64,000 nucleotides of DNA from Gordonia liuliyuniae (GTDB lineage Bacteria; Actinomycetota; Actinomycetes; Mycobacteriales; Mycobacteriaceae). The notes beneath the pieces were generated by a model. The model did no database searches. It saw nothing but the letters and a program-made list of their open reading frames with translations, and was not told where the DNA came from. Made by a program: the position numbers and the translations under genes. The DNA is taken from positions 186,001 to 250,000 of the forward strand of contig NZ_JAKKOT010000003.1 in the NCBI RefSeq assembly GCF_021739025.1, in the 5' to 3' direction. Below, in pieces: positions 34,028 through 43,724 of the stretch; within the stretch, counting starts at the first letter, position 1, and each line of letters begins with the position of its first letter.

Positions 34028-36055
34028 TCAATCTCGACTATGCAGTTCGCGGAGCCACGCGGTGGACGGGGCGTCGGACGGGGAACGCCAGTCCCCGCGC
34101 GGCGAGAGCGAACCGCCGGAACCGATCTTCGGGCCGTTGGGCATCGCGGTCCGCTTGAACTGGTTCGCCATGAACCGCTTCAAGAACACCTCGAGCCACG
34201 CGGCGATGGTCTCGTCGTCGTACTCGTTGCGTTGGTCTTCGGTCATCATGTCCGACCAGGCGCCGCGCGTCTTGTCGCCCCACGCCTGACCGGCCAGATA
34301 CGCGACCTTCGACGGCCGGTAGCCGAAGCGGGTCAGGTGGTAGAGGAAGAAGTCGTGCAGCTCGTACGGCCCCACCGAGTCCTCGGTGCTCTGGATGTTG
34401 CCCTCGGCGTCCGCGGGCACGAGCTCGGGGGATATGACGTCGTCGACGATCTCGCGCAGCGCGCCGATCGTCGCCTCCGGATAGCCGGCGGTCGCGATCT
34501 TCCACCGGATCAGATGTTGGATCAACGTCTTCGGGACCGAACCGTTCACGTTGTAGTGCGACATCTGATCGCCGACGCCGTACGTGCACCAGCCGAGGGC
34601 GAGTTCCGACAGGTCGCCGGTGCCCAACACGATGCCGCCCAGGTAGTTCGCGAGCCGGAACAGGTGCGAGGTCCGCTCACCCGCCTGCACATTCTCGAAC
34701 GTCACGTCGTACACGGGCTCGCCGTCGGCGAACGGGTGCCCGAGATCGGCGAGCATCTGCGTGCACGACGGCCGGATGTCCAGTTCGTTCCCGGTGACGC
34801 CGAGAGAGTCCATCAGAACGTGACTGCGGGCGAGGCTGGCGCCGCCCGTCGCGAACCCGGGCATCGTGTACGCGTGGATGTCGGCGCGCGGGAGCCCGAG
34901 CAGGTCGAACGCCTGCACGGCGACCAGCAGGGCGAGTGTGGAGTCGAGCCCGCCCGAGACACCGATGATGATCTTGCCGATCCCGGTCGCGTTCAACCGT
35001 CCGACGAGCCCCTGCACCTGGATGTCGAGGACTTCACGGCACCGCTCGTCGCGGTCGGCGACCCCGGACGGCACGAACGGGAACCGTGCGACCGGCCGAC
35101 GCAGATCGCCTGCTGGGGCGTCGGCGGGGTCGAGCTCGAACGGGACGCGGCGGATGTCGCGGGCCCGATCGGCGAAGTCGCCGACCTGGTCGCGCATGCT
35201 GATCAGACGGGACCGTTCCTGCCTGATCCGGTCCAGATCGATGTCGGCGACGACGAGCTGCGCTGTCATCGAGAACGTCTCCGACCTGGCGAGAACCGTC
35301 CCGTTCTCGGTGATCAGTGCATCGCCGTCCCACGCGAGGTCGGTCGTCGACTCGCCGAACCCCGACGCCACGTATAGGTGCGCGGCGACGTTGCGCGCCG
35401 AATGGCTCACGGCGAGAGTCCGCCGATACTCCTCCTTGCCGACCGTCACCGGGCTGCCCGACAGGTTGATCAGCAATGTGGCGCCCGCGAGAGCAGCCCA
35501 CGTGCTCGGCGGGATCGGAACCCAGCCGTCCTCGCACACTTCGGCGTGAAAACGCAGGCCGGGGAGGTCGACGGCGTCGAAGACGAGGTCGGCGCCGAAC
35601 GGGACCTCGTGGTCGCCCACCGTGATCGTGTCGACGACGGCGTCCCGGGCCGCCGCGAAATACCGTTGCTCGTAGAACTCGCGATAGTTCGGTAGGTACG
35701 ACTTCGGGGCGACACCGAGCACCTGGCCGTCGTGGACCACCACCGCGCAGTTGTAGAGGGCGTCGTCGATGCGCAGCGGTGCACCGACGAGAACCACCGG
35801 AGAATAGCGTCGCGTCGCGTCGACGATGCTCATCAACGCGTCCATCACGTCGTCGAGCAACGCGTCCTGTTGGACGAGATCGTCGACGCTGTACCCGCAC
35901 AACCCCAGTTCGGGGAATGTGACGAGCGCCGCGCCCTCGTCGTGAGCGCGCGCGACGAGTTCGACGGTGCGGGCCGCGTTCTCCACCGGGTCGGCGAGAG
36001 CGACGGGCGGGACGGCGGCCGCGATGCGGGCGAAACCATGTGAGTAGACCGACAC
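34028..36055 (-). CDS. nadE: Glutamine-dependent NAD+ synthetase
   Basis: This protein of 675 residues has an N-terminal carbon-nitrogen hydrolase (glutaminase) domain (about residues 10-280) and a C-terminal synthetase domain (about 325-660). The glutaminase triad is Glu in [10 protein letters not shown], Lys in [11 protein letters not shown] and Cys in EVCEDGW. The synthetase P-loop is SGGLDST (about residue 367). It converts deamido-NAD+ to NAD+ using ammonia from glutamine, the last step of NAD+ synthesis. Length matches the mycobacterial enzyme, which forms an octamer with an ammonia tunnel. The start is GTG. Its stop lies 48 bases from that of a RES toxin gene. Confidence 0.94.
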   Translation of the reverse strand: MSVYSHGFARIAAAVPPVALADPVENAARTVELVARAHDEGAALVTFPELGLCGYSVDDLVQQDALLDDVMDALMSIVDATRRYSPVVLVGAPLRIDDALYNCAVVVHDGQVLGVAPKSYLPNYREFYEQRYFAAARDAVVDTITVGDHEVPFGADLVFDAVDLPGLRFHAEVCEDGWVPIPPSTWAALAGATLLINLSGSPVTVGKEEYRRTLAVSHSARNVAAHLYVASGFGESTTDLAWDGDALITENGTVLARSETFSMTAQLVVADIDLDRIRQERSRLISMRDQVGDFADRARDIRRVPFELDPADAPAGDLRRPVARFPFVPSGVADRDERCREVLDIQVQGLVGRLNATGIGKIIIGVSGGLDSTLALLVAVQAFDLLGLPRADIHAYTMPGFATGGASLARSHVLMDSLGVTGNELDIRPSCTQMLADLGHPFADGEPVYDVTFENVQAGERTSHLFRLANYLGGIVLGTGDLSELALGWCTYGVGDQMSHYNVNGSVPKTLIQHLIRWKIATAGYPEATIGALREIVDDVISPELVPADAEGNIQSTEDSVGPYELHDFFLYHLTRFGYRPSKVAYLAGQAWGDKTRGAWSDMMTEDQRNEYDDETIAAWLEVFLKRFMANQFKRTAMPNGPKIGSGGSLSPRGDWRSPSDAPSTAWLRELHSRD

Positions 36056-36122
36056 ACCTACAGGCTAGTGGTCATGCAACGATGGACCCGTCTCCAGTCA
36101 GTCCGAGTCGTGGGAGTTTGTG

Positions 36123-36665
36123 ATGTTCCGGTTGTTCACACGTTCGACGGTCGTGGCCGTCGTCATCGCGATCGTCGCGCTGCTCGGCGGGGTTGTCGCG
36201 GGCCCGGCGTCGGCGCACTCGTCGCGGACCGGAGCGGCCCCGGAGGACGGGGCGTCGCTCTCGACCGCACCCGACCGGGTGACGCTGACCTTCAACGAAG
36301 ACCTGCAGGAGGCGTACGCGACACTCAAAGTGGTCGGCCCGGACAACCACTTCTGGCAGAAGGGCGAACCGACCATCGACGGGCGCGACATCTCAATCGC
36401 GATCGACGGGCTCGGACCCGCAGGCGAATACAAGGTCAACTATCGCGTGACGTCCGCGGACGGGCACCCCGTCCAAGGACAGACGACGTTCACCCTCACC
36501 GAGGCGGGCAACGGCGTGGCCGGTCCGGCCGTGCCAGCCGACTACGAGGCCCCGTCGGAGAGCGAAGGCGGGATCAAAGCCTGGTACATCGTCGTTCCGG
36601 TGGTCGTGATCGTCCTGCTGATCGGTGCGGGCATCGCGTTCGTGCTGGTGCGTCGCCGCAGCTGA
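36123..36665 (+). CDS. copC: CopC-domain copper protein with C-terminal anchor
   Basis: This protein of 180 residues has a signal peptide (about residues 1-32, cleaved near ASAHSS), a CopC copper-binding beta-sandwich and a C-terminal membrane helix (about 150-172) with a basic tail. The mature protein starts with a histidine (AHSSRTG), typical of CopC Cu(II) sites, and a second histidine lies in SADGHPVQG. CopC carries copper in the periplasm and works with CopD. The ATG at 36123 is preferred because GGGAG lies 6 bases upstream; a GTG one codon earlier is possible. The anchored form is common in actinobacteria. Confidence 0.85.
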   Translation: MFRLFTRSTVVAVVIAIVALLGGVVAGPASAHSSRTGAAPEDGASLSTAPDRVTLTFNEDLQEAYATLKVVGPDNHFWQKGEPTIDGRDISIAIDGLGPAGEYKVNYRVTSADGHPVQGQTTFTLTEAGNGVAGPAVPADYEAPSESEGGIKAWYIVVPVVVIVLLIGAGIAFVLVRRRS

Positions 36666-36672
36666 TCCCCGG

Positions 36673-37581
36673 ATGACCCGTCGCCGCGTCACCGTCGCCG
36701 CAGCAGCGACGCTCGCCGTACTCGTCGGCGTGGCCATCACCTGGGCACTGGCCCGACCAGACGGACCCGAGCCGTCCGCGTGGGCCGACGGGCTCGCGCT
36801 CACCGCCGTCAGCCTGCTGTTCGGGCTCGGGATGCTGAACCTCGTCGCCGCCGAACCCGCACCGGTCGCGGTCGCCGTCGTCGCCGCAGTCTGGGGTGCG
36901 ACATCGCTCGTCGCGGCCTGGCTGCAAGTGGCGCAACGCGTCGGGGTCGGAGCGTTCGACGTCACGCTCCGCGACGTCACCACCGGCGTCGACGCCGGAC
37001 TCCCCGTCATCGTGTGCGTGCTCGGATCCCTCGCGGTCCTCGCCTGGTCGTGGTGGACGGCGCGGGGCACCGCGCCCGCCAACGCGTACGTCGTCGCCGC
37101 GATCGCCGGCGTCGGCATCCTCGTCACGTCCATCACCGGGCACGCCGGACAGTCGTCGTGGGTGCCCGTCGTCGTCGGTGCGCACGCCCTCGCCGCAGCA
37201 TGGTGGGTCGGCACGCTCGGCGCCCTCGTCGTCACCGTCCGTGGGCGCGGCGGCTGGGCGCGATCGCTGCCCGCATTCTCCGAACGCGCATTCGGCGTGG
37301 TCGCGGTCCTGACCGGGACCGGAATCATCGCCGCCGTCGCGCGGATCGGCGTCGGTACCCACTGGTGGGACACCGGTTACGGCCGCATCCTCGTCGCCAA
37401 ACTCATCCTGCTCATCGCTGCCGCCGCCCTCGCTCGATGGCATCGCACCACGTGGCTCGCGAAGGCCCGACGGCACGGCGTCGACGAGGCGACTTCCATC
37501 CGCAACGCCGGAATCGAAGTCGTGCTGCTGACCGTGGTGCTCGGTCTGGCCGCAGGATTGGCGACGACCGGGACACCCTGA
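36673..37581 (+). CDS. copD: CopD-family copper import/resistance membrane protein
   Basis: This protein of 302 residues has eight or so membrane helices. Conserved histidines and polar residues in TGHAGQSS, VVGAHALAAAWWVGTLGALV and WHRTTW fit the CopD/PcoD domain, which is thought to move copper across the membrane with CopC. The ATG lies 7 bases after copC, so they are one operon. The stop codon is the first base of a long inverted repeat that also serves the opposing hydrolase gene. No copper-responsive operator was recognised upstream of copC. Confidence 0.84.
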   Translation: MTRRRVTVAAAATLAVLVGVAITWALARPDGPEPSAWADGLALTAVSLLFGLGMLNLVAAEPAPVAVAVVAAVWGATSLVAAWLQVAQRVGVGAFDVTLRDVTTGVDAGLPVIVCVLGSLAVLAWSWWTARGTAPANAYVVAAIAGVGILVTSITGHAGQSSWVPVVVGAHALAAAWWVGTLGALVVTVRGRGGWARSLPAFSERAFGVVAVLTGTGIIAAVARIGVGTHWWDTGYGRILVAKLILLIAAAALARWHRTTWLAKARRHGVDEATSIRNAGIEVVLLTVVLGLAAGLATTGTP

Positions 37582-37638
37582 AACGACTTCGGCACTTTCT
37601 TTCGGCGTGTGGCCGAAAGAAAGTGCCGAAGTTCGTTT
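37581..37638. terminator. Long bidirectional hairpin between copD and hydrolase
   Basis: The 20-base arms (CTTCGGCACTTTCTTTCGGC and its complement) are perfect around a 5-base loop. Outer AAACGA/TTCGTTT bases extend the stem with a one-base bulge. It begins at the last base of the copD stop and ends 6 bases before the opposing stop. Confidence 0.8.
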
Positions 37639-37643
37639 AGAAG

Positions 37644-38546
37644 TCAGTCCCACGCCTCCAAGAGCGTGTCGATGATGTCGATGGACCAGTTGAGGCCGCT
37701 GAGATGGCTCTGGCCGGGGAGGGTGTGCAGGGTGGCATGGGGGAGCAGCGACACCATGTGGAGGCCGTGGGCATAGGGGACGATGTTGTCGGCGTCGCCG
37801 TGCCACCACTCGATCTGCGCCTGGACGTCGCCGACCTGGAATCCCCAGTCGCGGACGAACAGCTGCAGGTCGGCGAACGGCGCATCCATGCGGCGGCTGC
37901 CGCCGTGCAGCAGATCGTCCAAGAACATCGCGCGGAACTCGGGACGCCCCAACAGCTCCCGGTCGGCCGCGGGGGAGAATCGGGCGTACAGGCTGATCGC
38001 GGGATCGGCGATCGGGCGCGCAACCGAGAGAGCTGTGCTCAACGCCTTTCCGATCGGGCGTCCCGCGACGCCGATCAACGGAACCGACCGCTTCGCGAAC
38101 GCCAGTGCGCCGCCCCCGACCGCTTCGGGGCCGCTCACCGGAGCCACGCCGCCGACGATGCCCGTCGACACCACCCGGTCGGCCAACACATGCGAGACGG
38201 CGAGCGAGTACGGGCCGCCGCCCGACAACCCGATCACCGAGAACTTGTCGGCGCCCAAGGTGTTCAGCACCGTCTGGAAGTCGTGCGCGAAGTCGGCGAT
38301 CGACGAGTACGAATGCGCCGTCGACGAGCCGACGCCCGGCCGATCCAAACCGATCAGGCGGAAGCCGCGCTCCTCCGCGTACTCGCGCGCCTCCATCGGG
38401 ATCTGGCGGCGTGCGCCGGGAGTGCCGTGGAGCCAGACGATCGTCGGGCCGTCGGGGGAGCCGAACTCGGAGAAGCCGATGCGTCGACGGCGCTTGTCGC
38501 CGACAGCGATGGAGCCTTCGAGTTTCGGGCGGTCGATAGGGATCAC
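37644..38546 (-). CDS. Alpha/beta-fold hydrolase
   Basis: This protein of 300 residues has the hydrolase fold: oxyanion turn WLHGTPGARR, nucleophile elbow GLSGGGP (Ser near residue 108), acid in WHGDADNIVP and histidine in PGQSHLSGL. The substrate cannot be predicted; the lid region is Ala/Pro-rich. The GTG at 38546 was chosen because the protein then begins with IPIDRPKLEGS, just before the first strand, and a longer frame is only the antisense of the neighbour gene. It is divergent from a second hydrolase, with 81 bases between the two starts. Confidence 0.82.
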   Translation of the reverse strand: MIPIDRPKLEGSIAVGDKRRRRIGFSEFGSPDGPTIVWLHGTPGARRQIPMEAREYAEERGFRLIGLDRPGVGSSTAHSYSSIADFAHDFQTVLNTLGADKFSVIGLSGGGPYSLAVSHVLADRVVSTGIVGGVAPVSGPEAVGGGALAFAKRSVPLIGVAGRPIGKALSTALSVARPIADPAISLYARFSPAADRELLGRPEFRAMFLDDLLHGGSRRMDAPFADLQLFVRDWGFQVGDVQAQIEWWHGDADNIVPYAHGLHMVSLLPHATLHTLPGQSHLSGLNWSIDIIDTLLEAWD

Positions 38547-38627
38547 GACGGCAAAGTATGTCAGATCACGCCGAGATTGATACGGATTCACAGAAACGTC
38601 CAAGGTGGCGGGTGTAGTTTCGGTCGC

Positions 38628-39566
38628 ATGACCGAACGCAGTGCACAGACCACCGACGGCACCAGCACCCGCTTCTGGGACGCCACCGTCAACGGTCTCG
38701 GAACCGCGCAGCGGGCAGTGCGCCACACGGTGAAGCCGTACCCGGTCCGCGGCCTTCCCGACGGCCGGAGACTCGAACTCCCCGGCCGCGGCACCACGTA
38801 CATCACCGAATCCGGGCCCGCCGACGCGCCGACCGTGTTCCTGCTCCACGGAGTCAGCACGTCGGGGATCCTCTGCTGGTATCCGTCGATTCCCGCGCTC
38901 AACAAAGACTTCCATGTCGTCACCATCGACCACCGATGGCACGGCCGCGGCATCCGCTCCGCCGAGTTCTCTCTGGACGACTGCGCCGACGATGTCGTCG
39001 CGGTCGCCGACCAGCTCGGCATCGACCGATTCACCGTCGCAGGCTTCTCGATGGGCGGCGGCATCGGGCAGCTCGCGTGGCGGAGGCATCCCGACCGTGT
39101 CGGCGGCCTCGTCCTCTGTTCGACGGGCCCGTACTTCTCGAGCATCGACCCCGTCAAACTCGCGGCGGAGGAGCGGATCGGGCGGATGCTCAGGTACGCC
39201 GACAGAATCCTGCCGACGCCGACCGACGAACGGCTCGACAACTGGCGGGGCAATCACATCCGGTGGGGGATCGCGCAGATGTCGTCCACCAAGCTCGGCG
39301 ATCAAGGCGTGTTCGCAGCAGGGATGGCCCGATTCGATTCACGTCCGTGGCTCGGTGAGATCGACGTGCCGACGTCGGTCGTGGTGTCCACCCGCGACAA
39401 GATCGTCCAACCCGAACGCCAACAGCTGCTCGTCGACGGCATCCCCGGCGCGCGACGGTTCGAGGTCGACGGCGGCCACGCCTGCTGTGTGCTCGGCGCG
39501 GAAGACTTCATCCCGCCCCTCGTCGAGGCCGTCGAGTCAGCGGTCGGAGCCGAATCAGTCCACTGA
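38628..39566 (+). CDS. Alpha/beta-fold hydrolase
   Basis: This protein of 312 residues has an N-terminal helical stretch of about 40 residues, then the hydrolase core with LLHGVSTSG, nucleophile GFSMGGG (about Ser146), acid near STRDKIVQ and histidine in DGGHACCV. It resembles actinobacterial lipase/esterase or epoxide-hydrolase-like enzymes, with no clear substrate. The ATG has no obvious ribosome site. Its stop overlaps the stop of the opposing MmpL gene by 12 bases, so the two ends are interleaved and no hairpin separates them. Confidence 0.82.
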   Translation: MTERSAQTTDGTSTRFWDATVNGLGTAQRAVRHTVKPYPVRGLPDGRRLELPGRGTTYITESGPADAPTVFLLHGVSTSGILCWYPSIPALNKDFHVVTIDHRWHGRGIRSAEFSLDDCADDVVAVADQLGIDRFTVAGFSMGGGIGQLAWRRHPDRVGGLVLCSTGPYFSSIDPVKLAAEERIGRMLRYADRILPTPTDERLDNWRGNHIRWGIAQMSSTKLGDQGVFAAGMARFDSRPWLGEIDVPTSVVVSTRDKIVQPERQQLLVDGIPGARRFEVDGGHACCVLGAEDFIPPLVEAVESAVGAESVH

Positions 39567-42500
39567 CGCGTGGCGAGGCTTTCGGTTCGGCCACCACATC
39601 GCGTCGCCGAGCAGAACCATCGTCGCAGGCACGAGGAACGATCGGACCACCAGGATGTCCAGCAGGAGACCGAGCCCGATCGTGAAACCGATCTGGACGA
39701 GGTTCAGGGTCGTTCCGCTCATCAGCGCGAACATGGTGATCGCGAAGACGACGCCTGCGGTCGTGATGACGCTGCCCGTGCTGCCGAAGCCGCGGATCAT
39801 CCCGGACATCATCCCGCGCCCGGTCGACTCCTCCCGGATCCGGGACGCGAACAGCATGCTGTAGTCGGCGCCCACAGCGATCAACGCCATGAACGACACC
39901 GGCGCCACCGACCAGTCGAGCGGAATCCCGATGATGTGCTGCCACACGAGGGTGCTCAGCCCGAGGACCGCGGCGAACGAGAGGATCACGGTCACGACCA
40001 GCACGAGCGGTGCGACGATGCTCCGCAGCAGGACCGCGAGAACCACCGTCACCGCGGCGATCGCGACGAGGCCGAAGACGAGCAGGTCCCGGACCAGTTG
40101 GTCGTCCATGTCGGCGGACAACGACGCGAGACCGGTGTTCGTGACCTCGGCATCTTTCAATCCCGTCTCGGCGAGCGCGGCCTTCGCGGCGGGCGCGAGG
40201 TCGCGAACCCGGTCGAGTGCCTCGGGCCCGTACGGGTTGACACCCCACGTCACCATCATCCGCGCGGTCGTGCCGTCCGGCGAGATCAGCAGTCGGGCGC
40301 CTTCGACGAATCGCGGGTTCTCCATCGCCTCGGGCGGAAGGTAGAAGCCGCGCCCGGCGCCCGACGACGTCGCCGCGCTCATGTCCGAGAGATAGTCGGT
40401 CGCCAGGCGCAGGCCGTCGTGCAGTTTGTCCGTCAGCGTCGTCAGCTGCTCGGTGCCGTCCTGTACCTGATGGAGGCCGTCGGACAGTCGCGTCATTCCG
40501 GTCGACAGCTCGCCGACGCCTGCCTTCAACCGTGCGAGGTCGGAGCGGATCTCGTCGGGGGAGCGCCCGTCGAGCTGTCCGAGCAGGCTCTGCAGTGATC
40601 CGAGCAGTTCCCTCAGCGGAGCCATGGAGGCCTCCACTCGCCGCGACGCCTGCGCAGGCACGCCCGCCGCGTCGCGGAGACCGTTGAGCGTGCGGCGGGC
40701 CTTGCCTCCGGTCGCCTTGTTCAACTGGTCGAACGCGGCGCGCGCGGTGGCACATGCCGGGTCGGCCGAACACGATGCGGGGCTGCGTGACTGCAGCAGC
40801 GGGCCGAAGAGTTCGTCGAAGCCGTCGAGGGCGGGCTGCGCCGCATCGGCGGCCTTGCGCAGGTCACGGACGACGGGTGCGACCCGGTCGAGTCCGGTCC
40901 GCAGCTCGTCGGCTGCACCCGCGAGATCGGACTTCCCTCCCGTCGCGGCGTCGACGAAACGTTCCGCCGACTCCATCGAGTCGAGGACCCCGGTCGCCAT
41001 CGACACCACCTGATCGGTGCCGTCGACCAGTTCCGGCATGCGCGCGGTCGCCTCATCGGCTCCGTCGGTCAGTTCGCCGACGCCCGACGCGAGACGCTGC
41101 AGGTCCGGGCGTGCGTCGCCGAGCTGCTTCGACGCGTCGCCGAGCTGGTCGCCGACCTGGCCCGGTACGTAGCCCGCGGCCGACTCGGTGAGCGGCTTCC
41201 CGTCCGGTCGAGTGATCGATCGGACGGTGCGGACGCCGTCGACCCGGGAGACTGCGTCGGCCGCCAGTTCGAGCGCCGCGAGGTCGGCCGTGTTACGGAG
41301 GTCGTGATCGGATCGGATGAGCAGGTACTCGGGTGCGATCGCGTTGGCCCCGAAATGCTTGTACACGGCGTCATAGCCGAGGGTTGACTCGTTCGCGTGC
41401 ACGAACATCGACGATTCGTCCCAGTTCCGTTGATGGGTGAACAGGATGGCTGCGCACGAGAGCAGCAGGAGCAGCGATACGGCGGCGTACGCGCCCGCGT
41501 GGCGGATGATGCGTGCGCCACGTCGACGCCACCGCTTCTCCGACGACGGACCGGGTTCGGCGAGGCCACGTCGTCCCGCGAGCGACAGCAGAGCCGGCGG
41601 CAGGGTCAATGCGACGGCCAGTGCGATGAGCACAGCGATCGCGGTCGGCGGGCCGGCGGTCCGGAACATGCCGATCGAGGTGAAGGCCATCGACGTGCAG
41701 GCCGCCGCGATCGTCAGCGCCGACGCCACCAGAATCGGGGCGGTGCGGCCGCTCGCAGACGCGACCGCGTCGCCGACGGGCAGGCCCTGACGTCTGGCCT
41801 CTTGGTAGGACGACAGCGTGAAGATCGCATAGTCGGTCACCGCACCGAGGACCAGAGCCGTCATGATCGCGATCGTGAAGTTCGAGACGGGCAGCCATTC
41901 GTGGCCGCCGAGGAACGAGATCACCGGGCGGGCCACGGCGAGTCCGATACCCAAGCTGATGAGTGGGACGGCTGCGGTCGAGAACCGTCGGTAGACGGCG
42001 AACAGGATCAGCGTGATCAACCCGATCGAGACCAGCGTGATGATCAGCAGCGACACGTCGATCGCGGTGAACAGATCGGCGAGTGTCGCGGTGGGGCCCG
42101 TGTAGTAGGTCTGCAGGTCGGCTGGCTTGCCCGCCTCATCGATCTCGGCTCGAATGCCCTGTGTCGCATGGTGCGCCCGCGTGGAACCGACGGATCCTTC
42201 GGCCGCGACCAGCAGGGTCAGCGCCTTGCCGTCGGGGCTCGCCGCAGCCTCGCGCGTGATCGGGTGCCCAGCGAAGTCGAGCACGTAGGCGACGTCCTCG
42301 CTGTCGAGGAGCCGGGTGACGAGCCGTGTGTAGTACGCCTCATCGTCGGCTCCGATCCCGTCGTCGTTGATCAGGACGACGCTGCTGACGGCGTTCGACA
42401 CGGGCGCGTCGAAGTCGCGCGACATCTCCTCGAGGTACTGGTTCGCCGGCAGAGACTGTGGGAGGAAGTCGGCCGACGTCTGTGAGACCGTGGTCTCCAG

Positions 42501-42620
42501 CTGCGGGACCGACACGTTCAGCACTGCGGCGACGACGATCCAGAAGCCGACGACGAGCCACGCGTGGCGGTGGGTGAACGTGCCGACACGCGTGAACGTG
42601 CGGCTGGGGCCGTGTGCCAT
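39555..42620 (-). CDS. MmpL-family RND lipid transporter
   Basis: This protein of 1021 residues has the duplicated MmpL layout: helix 1 (about residues 18-38), periplasmic domain D1, helices 2-6, a cytoplasmic loop, helix 7, a long helical periplasmic D2 (about 420-790), and helices 8-12. Proton-relay Asp-Tyr pairs are visible in GAVTDYAIFTLSSYQEAR and AVGADYSMLFASRIREE. D2 has long coiled-coil-like runs (ASKQLGDARPDLQRLASGV). MmpL proteins move lipids or siderophores across the membrane. No cytoplasmic C-terminal domain of MmpL3 type is present, nor any MmpS nearby. An imperfect palindrome upstream (42679-42696) may be a TetR operator. Confidence 0.9.
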   Translation of the reverse strand: MAHGPSRTFTRVGTFTHRHAWLVVGFWIVVAAVLNVSVPQLETTVSQTSADFLPQSLPANQYLEEMSRDFDAPVSNAVSSVVLINDDGIGADDEAYYTRLVTRLLDSEDVAYVLDFAGHPITREAAASPDGKALTLLVAAEGSVGSTRAHHATQGIRAEIDEAGKPADLQTYYTGPTATLADLFTAIDVSLLIITLVSIGLITLILFAVYRRFSTAAVPLISLGIGLAVARPVISFLGGHEWLPVSNFTIAIMTALVLGAVTDYAIFTLSSYQEARRQGLPVGDAVASASGRTAPILVASALTIAAACTSMAFTSIGMFRTAGPPTAIAVLIALAVALTLPPALLSLAGRRGLAEPGPSSEKRWRRRGARIIRHAGAYAAVSLLLLLSCAAILFTHQRNWDESSMFVHANESTLGYDAVYKHFGANAIAPEYLLIRSDHDLRNTADLAALELAADAVSRVDGVRTVRSITRPDGKPLTESAAGYVPGQVGDQLGDASKQLGDARPDLQRLASGVGELTDGADEATARMPELVDGTDQVVSMATGVLDSMESAERFVDAATGGKSDLAGAADELRTGLDRVAPVVRDLRKAADAAQPALDGFDELFGPLLQSRSPASCSADPACATARAAFDQLNKATGGKARRTLNGLRDAAGVPAQASRRVEASMAPLRELLGSLQSLLGQLDGRSPDEIRSDLARLKAGVGELSTGMTRLSDGLHQVQDGTEQLTTLTDKLHDGLRLATDYLSDMSAATSSGAGRGFYLPPEAMENPRFVEGARLLISPDGTTARMMVTWGVNPYGPEALDRVRDLAPAAKAALAETGLKDAEVTNTGLASLSADMDDQLVRDLLVFGLVAIAAVTVVLAVLLRSIVAPLVLVVTVILSFAAVLGLSTLVWQHIIGIPLDWSVAPVSFMALIAVGADYSMLFASRIREESTGRGMMSGMIRGFGSTGSVITTAGVVFAITMFALMSGTTLNLVQIGFTIGLGLLLDILVVRSFLVPATMVLLGDAMWWPNRKPRHASVD

Positions 42621-42678
42621 CGGATCTCCTGTGCTTCGGGCGGCGGGCTGCGCCAGGCTTAATGGAACCGTAGGTCAC

Positions 42679-42696
42679 ATAGAACGAATGGTCTAT
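42679..42696. promoter_or_regulatory. Possible operator upstream of mmpL
   Basis: This is an imperfect palindrome, ATAGAAC with GGTCTAT (6 of 9 pairs), about 60 bases before the mmpL start. Its place and size fit a TetR-type repressor, which commonly controls mmpL genes, but the symmetry is weak and no regulator is adjacent. Confidence 0.35.
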
Positions 42697-42789
42697 TGTG
42701 TCGCTCGTCACGGGGCCGTTCGCGGGCGTGGGCGCTGTCGTCGGCCGATGCTGGGTATGTAGAGTGGAACCGCTGCATTTGAGCGGCAT

Positions 42790-42862
42790 GCCCCTATAGC
42801 TCAGTTGGTAGAGCTACGGACTTTTAATCCGCAGGTCGCAGGTTCGAGCCCTGCTGGGGGCA
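42790..42862 (+). tRNA. tRNA-Lys (UUU)
   Basis: The 73-base cloverleaf has a 7-base acceptor stem (GCCCCTA with TGGGGGC), D-arm AGCTCAGTTGGTAGAGCT, anticodon loop CTTTTAA (TTT) and T-loop GGTTCGAGCC. CCA is not encoded. Confidence 0.93.
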
Positions 42863-43009
42863 CAGTGAGACGCAGGCCGCGGCACCCCGGTGCCGTGGCC
42901 TGCGGTCGTTTCTGGGAGAAGTTGCGAAAACATGCTCTGAACTGGCGATTTGTGTTTTCGGAAGCGTGTGCCATAAAGTTGTCTTCGCTCCCAGCGGGAA
43001 CAAGCACCG

Positions 43010-43082
43010 GCCCCCTTCGTCTAGCGGCCTAGGACGCCGCCCTTTCAAGGCGGTAGCGCGGGTTCGAATCCCGTAGGGGGTA
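43010..43082 (+). tRNA. tRNA-Glu (UUC)
   Basis: The 73-base cloverleaf has acceptor GCCCCCT with AGGGGGT, D-arm CGTCTAGCGGCCTAGGACG, anticodon loop CTTTCAA (TTC) and T-loop GGTTCGAATCC. It ends at discriminator A. Confidence 0.94.
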
Positions 43083-43171
43083 CGCAGATCGACTGATGTC
43101 GAGAAGCTCCAAACCACCTGATTCGGTGTAACGGAGCGGATCGGCTAAGGTCGAAACGCACAACAGAATAT

Positions 43172-43245
43172 GGCCCTGTGGCGCAGTTGGTTAGCGCGCC
43201 GCCCTGTCACGGCGGAGGTCGCGGGTTCGAGTCCCGTCAGGGTCG
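43172..43245 (+). tRNA. tRNA-Asp (GUC)
   Basis: The 74-base cloverleaf has acceptor GGCCCTG with CAGGGTC, D-arm GGCGCAGTTGGTTAGCGCG, anticodon loop CTGTCAC (GTC) and T-loop GGTTCGAGTCC. The discriminator is G, as expected for Asp. Confidence 0.94.
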
Positions 43246-43278
43246 CTTGAGGTTCGGTTGTCGTGCCGACACTTCTCT

Positions 43279-43352
43279 GGCCAGGTAGCTCAGTTGGTAC
43301 GAGCGTCCGCCTGAAAAGCGGAAGGTCGTCGGTTCGATCCCGACTCTGGCCA
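43279..43352 (+). tRNA. tRNA-Phe (GAA)
   Basis: The 74-base cloverleaf has acceptor GGCCAGG with TCTGGCC, D-arm AGCTCAGTTGGTACGAGC, anticodon loop CTGAAAA (GAA) and T-loop GGTTCGATCCC. It is the last of the four tRNAs and is followed by a hairpin terminator. Confidence 0.93.
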
Positions 43353-43358
43353 CGTTGA

Positions 43359-43386
43359 AACCCCCACTCATTATTGAGTGGGGGTT
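43359..43386 (+). terminator. Terminator of the tRNA cluster
   Basis: AACCCCCACTCA and its complement surround TTAT, and the stem is followed by CTTCGTTTC. This is the closest thing to a classical stem plus T-rich tail in the window and ends the Lys-Glu-Asp-Phe tRNA group. Confidence 0.85.
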
Positions 43387-43604
43387 CTTCGTTTCTATGT
43401 TAAAGGCCGGGTTAAAAGCCTTCGTTTCCCTGCGTGTGCTCCCTGCTTCCTGGCGAGACCCTTCTGGCGAGTTGAGGCCGACTTGCTCCGTCGTAGATGT
43501 CCGATTGGCTGATCCGTGTCGGCCCCGGTCCGCCTCTGCCGTCGGGTCGGATCATGGATCCGCGGCATGCTGCGCGTGACCGGCCGGTTTGCCGCCGTGT
43601 CCGG

Positions 43605-43680
43605 TTGTCGGCGCCCTCTGCCAGGGATGTCGTCCTGACGCATTGTCGGCGCCCTCTGCCAGGGATGTCGTCCTGACGCA
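43605..43680. repeat. Two exact tandem copies of a 38-base unit
   Basis: The unit starting TTGTCGGCGCCCTCTGCC occurs twice in a row without a mismatch (43605-43642 and 43643-43680). Each copy can form a small CCCT/AGGG hairpin. Confidence 0.9.
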
Positions 43681-43724
43681 AAAAACGGCCAGGTCAGTGG
43701 GCGGTCGTCCCCAGGGACTGTGTG

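Noticed and set aside
42790-43352. Genomic island integrated at a tRNA
   Set aside because: No integrase and no repeated tRNA 3' end were found; the four tRNAs are intact and share a normal terminator.
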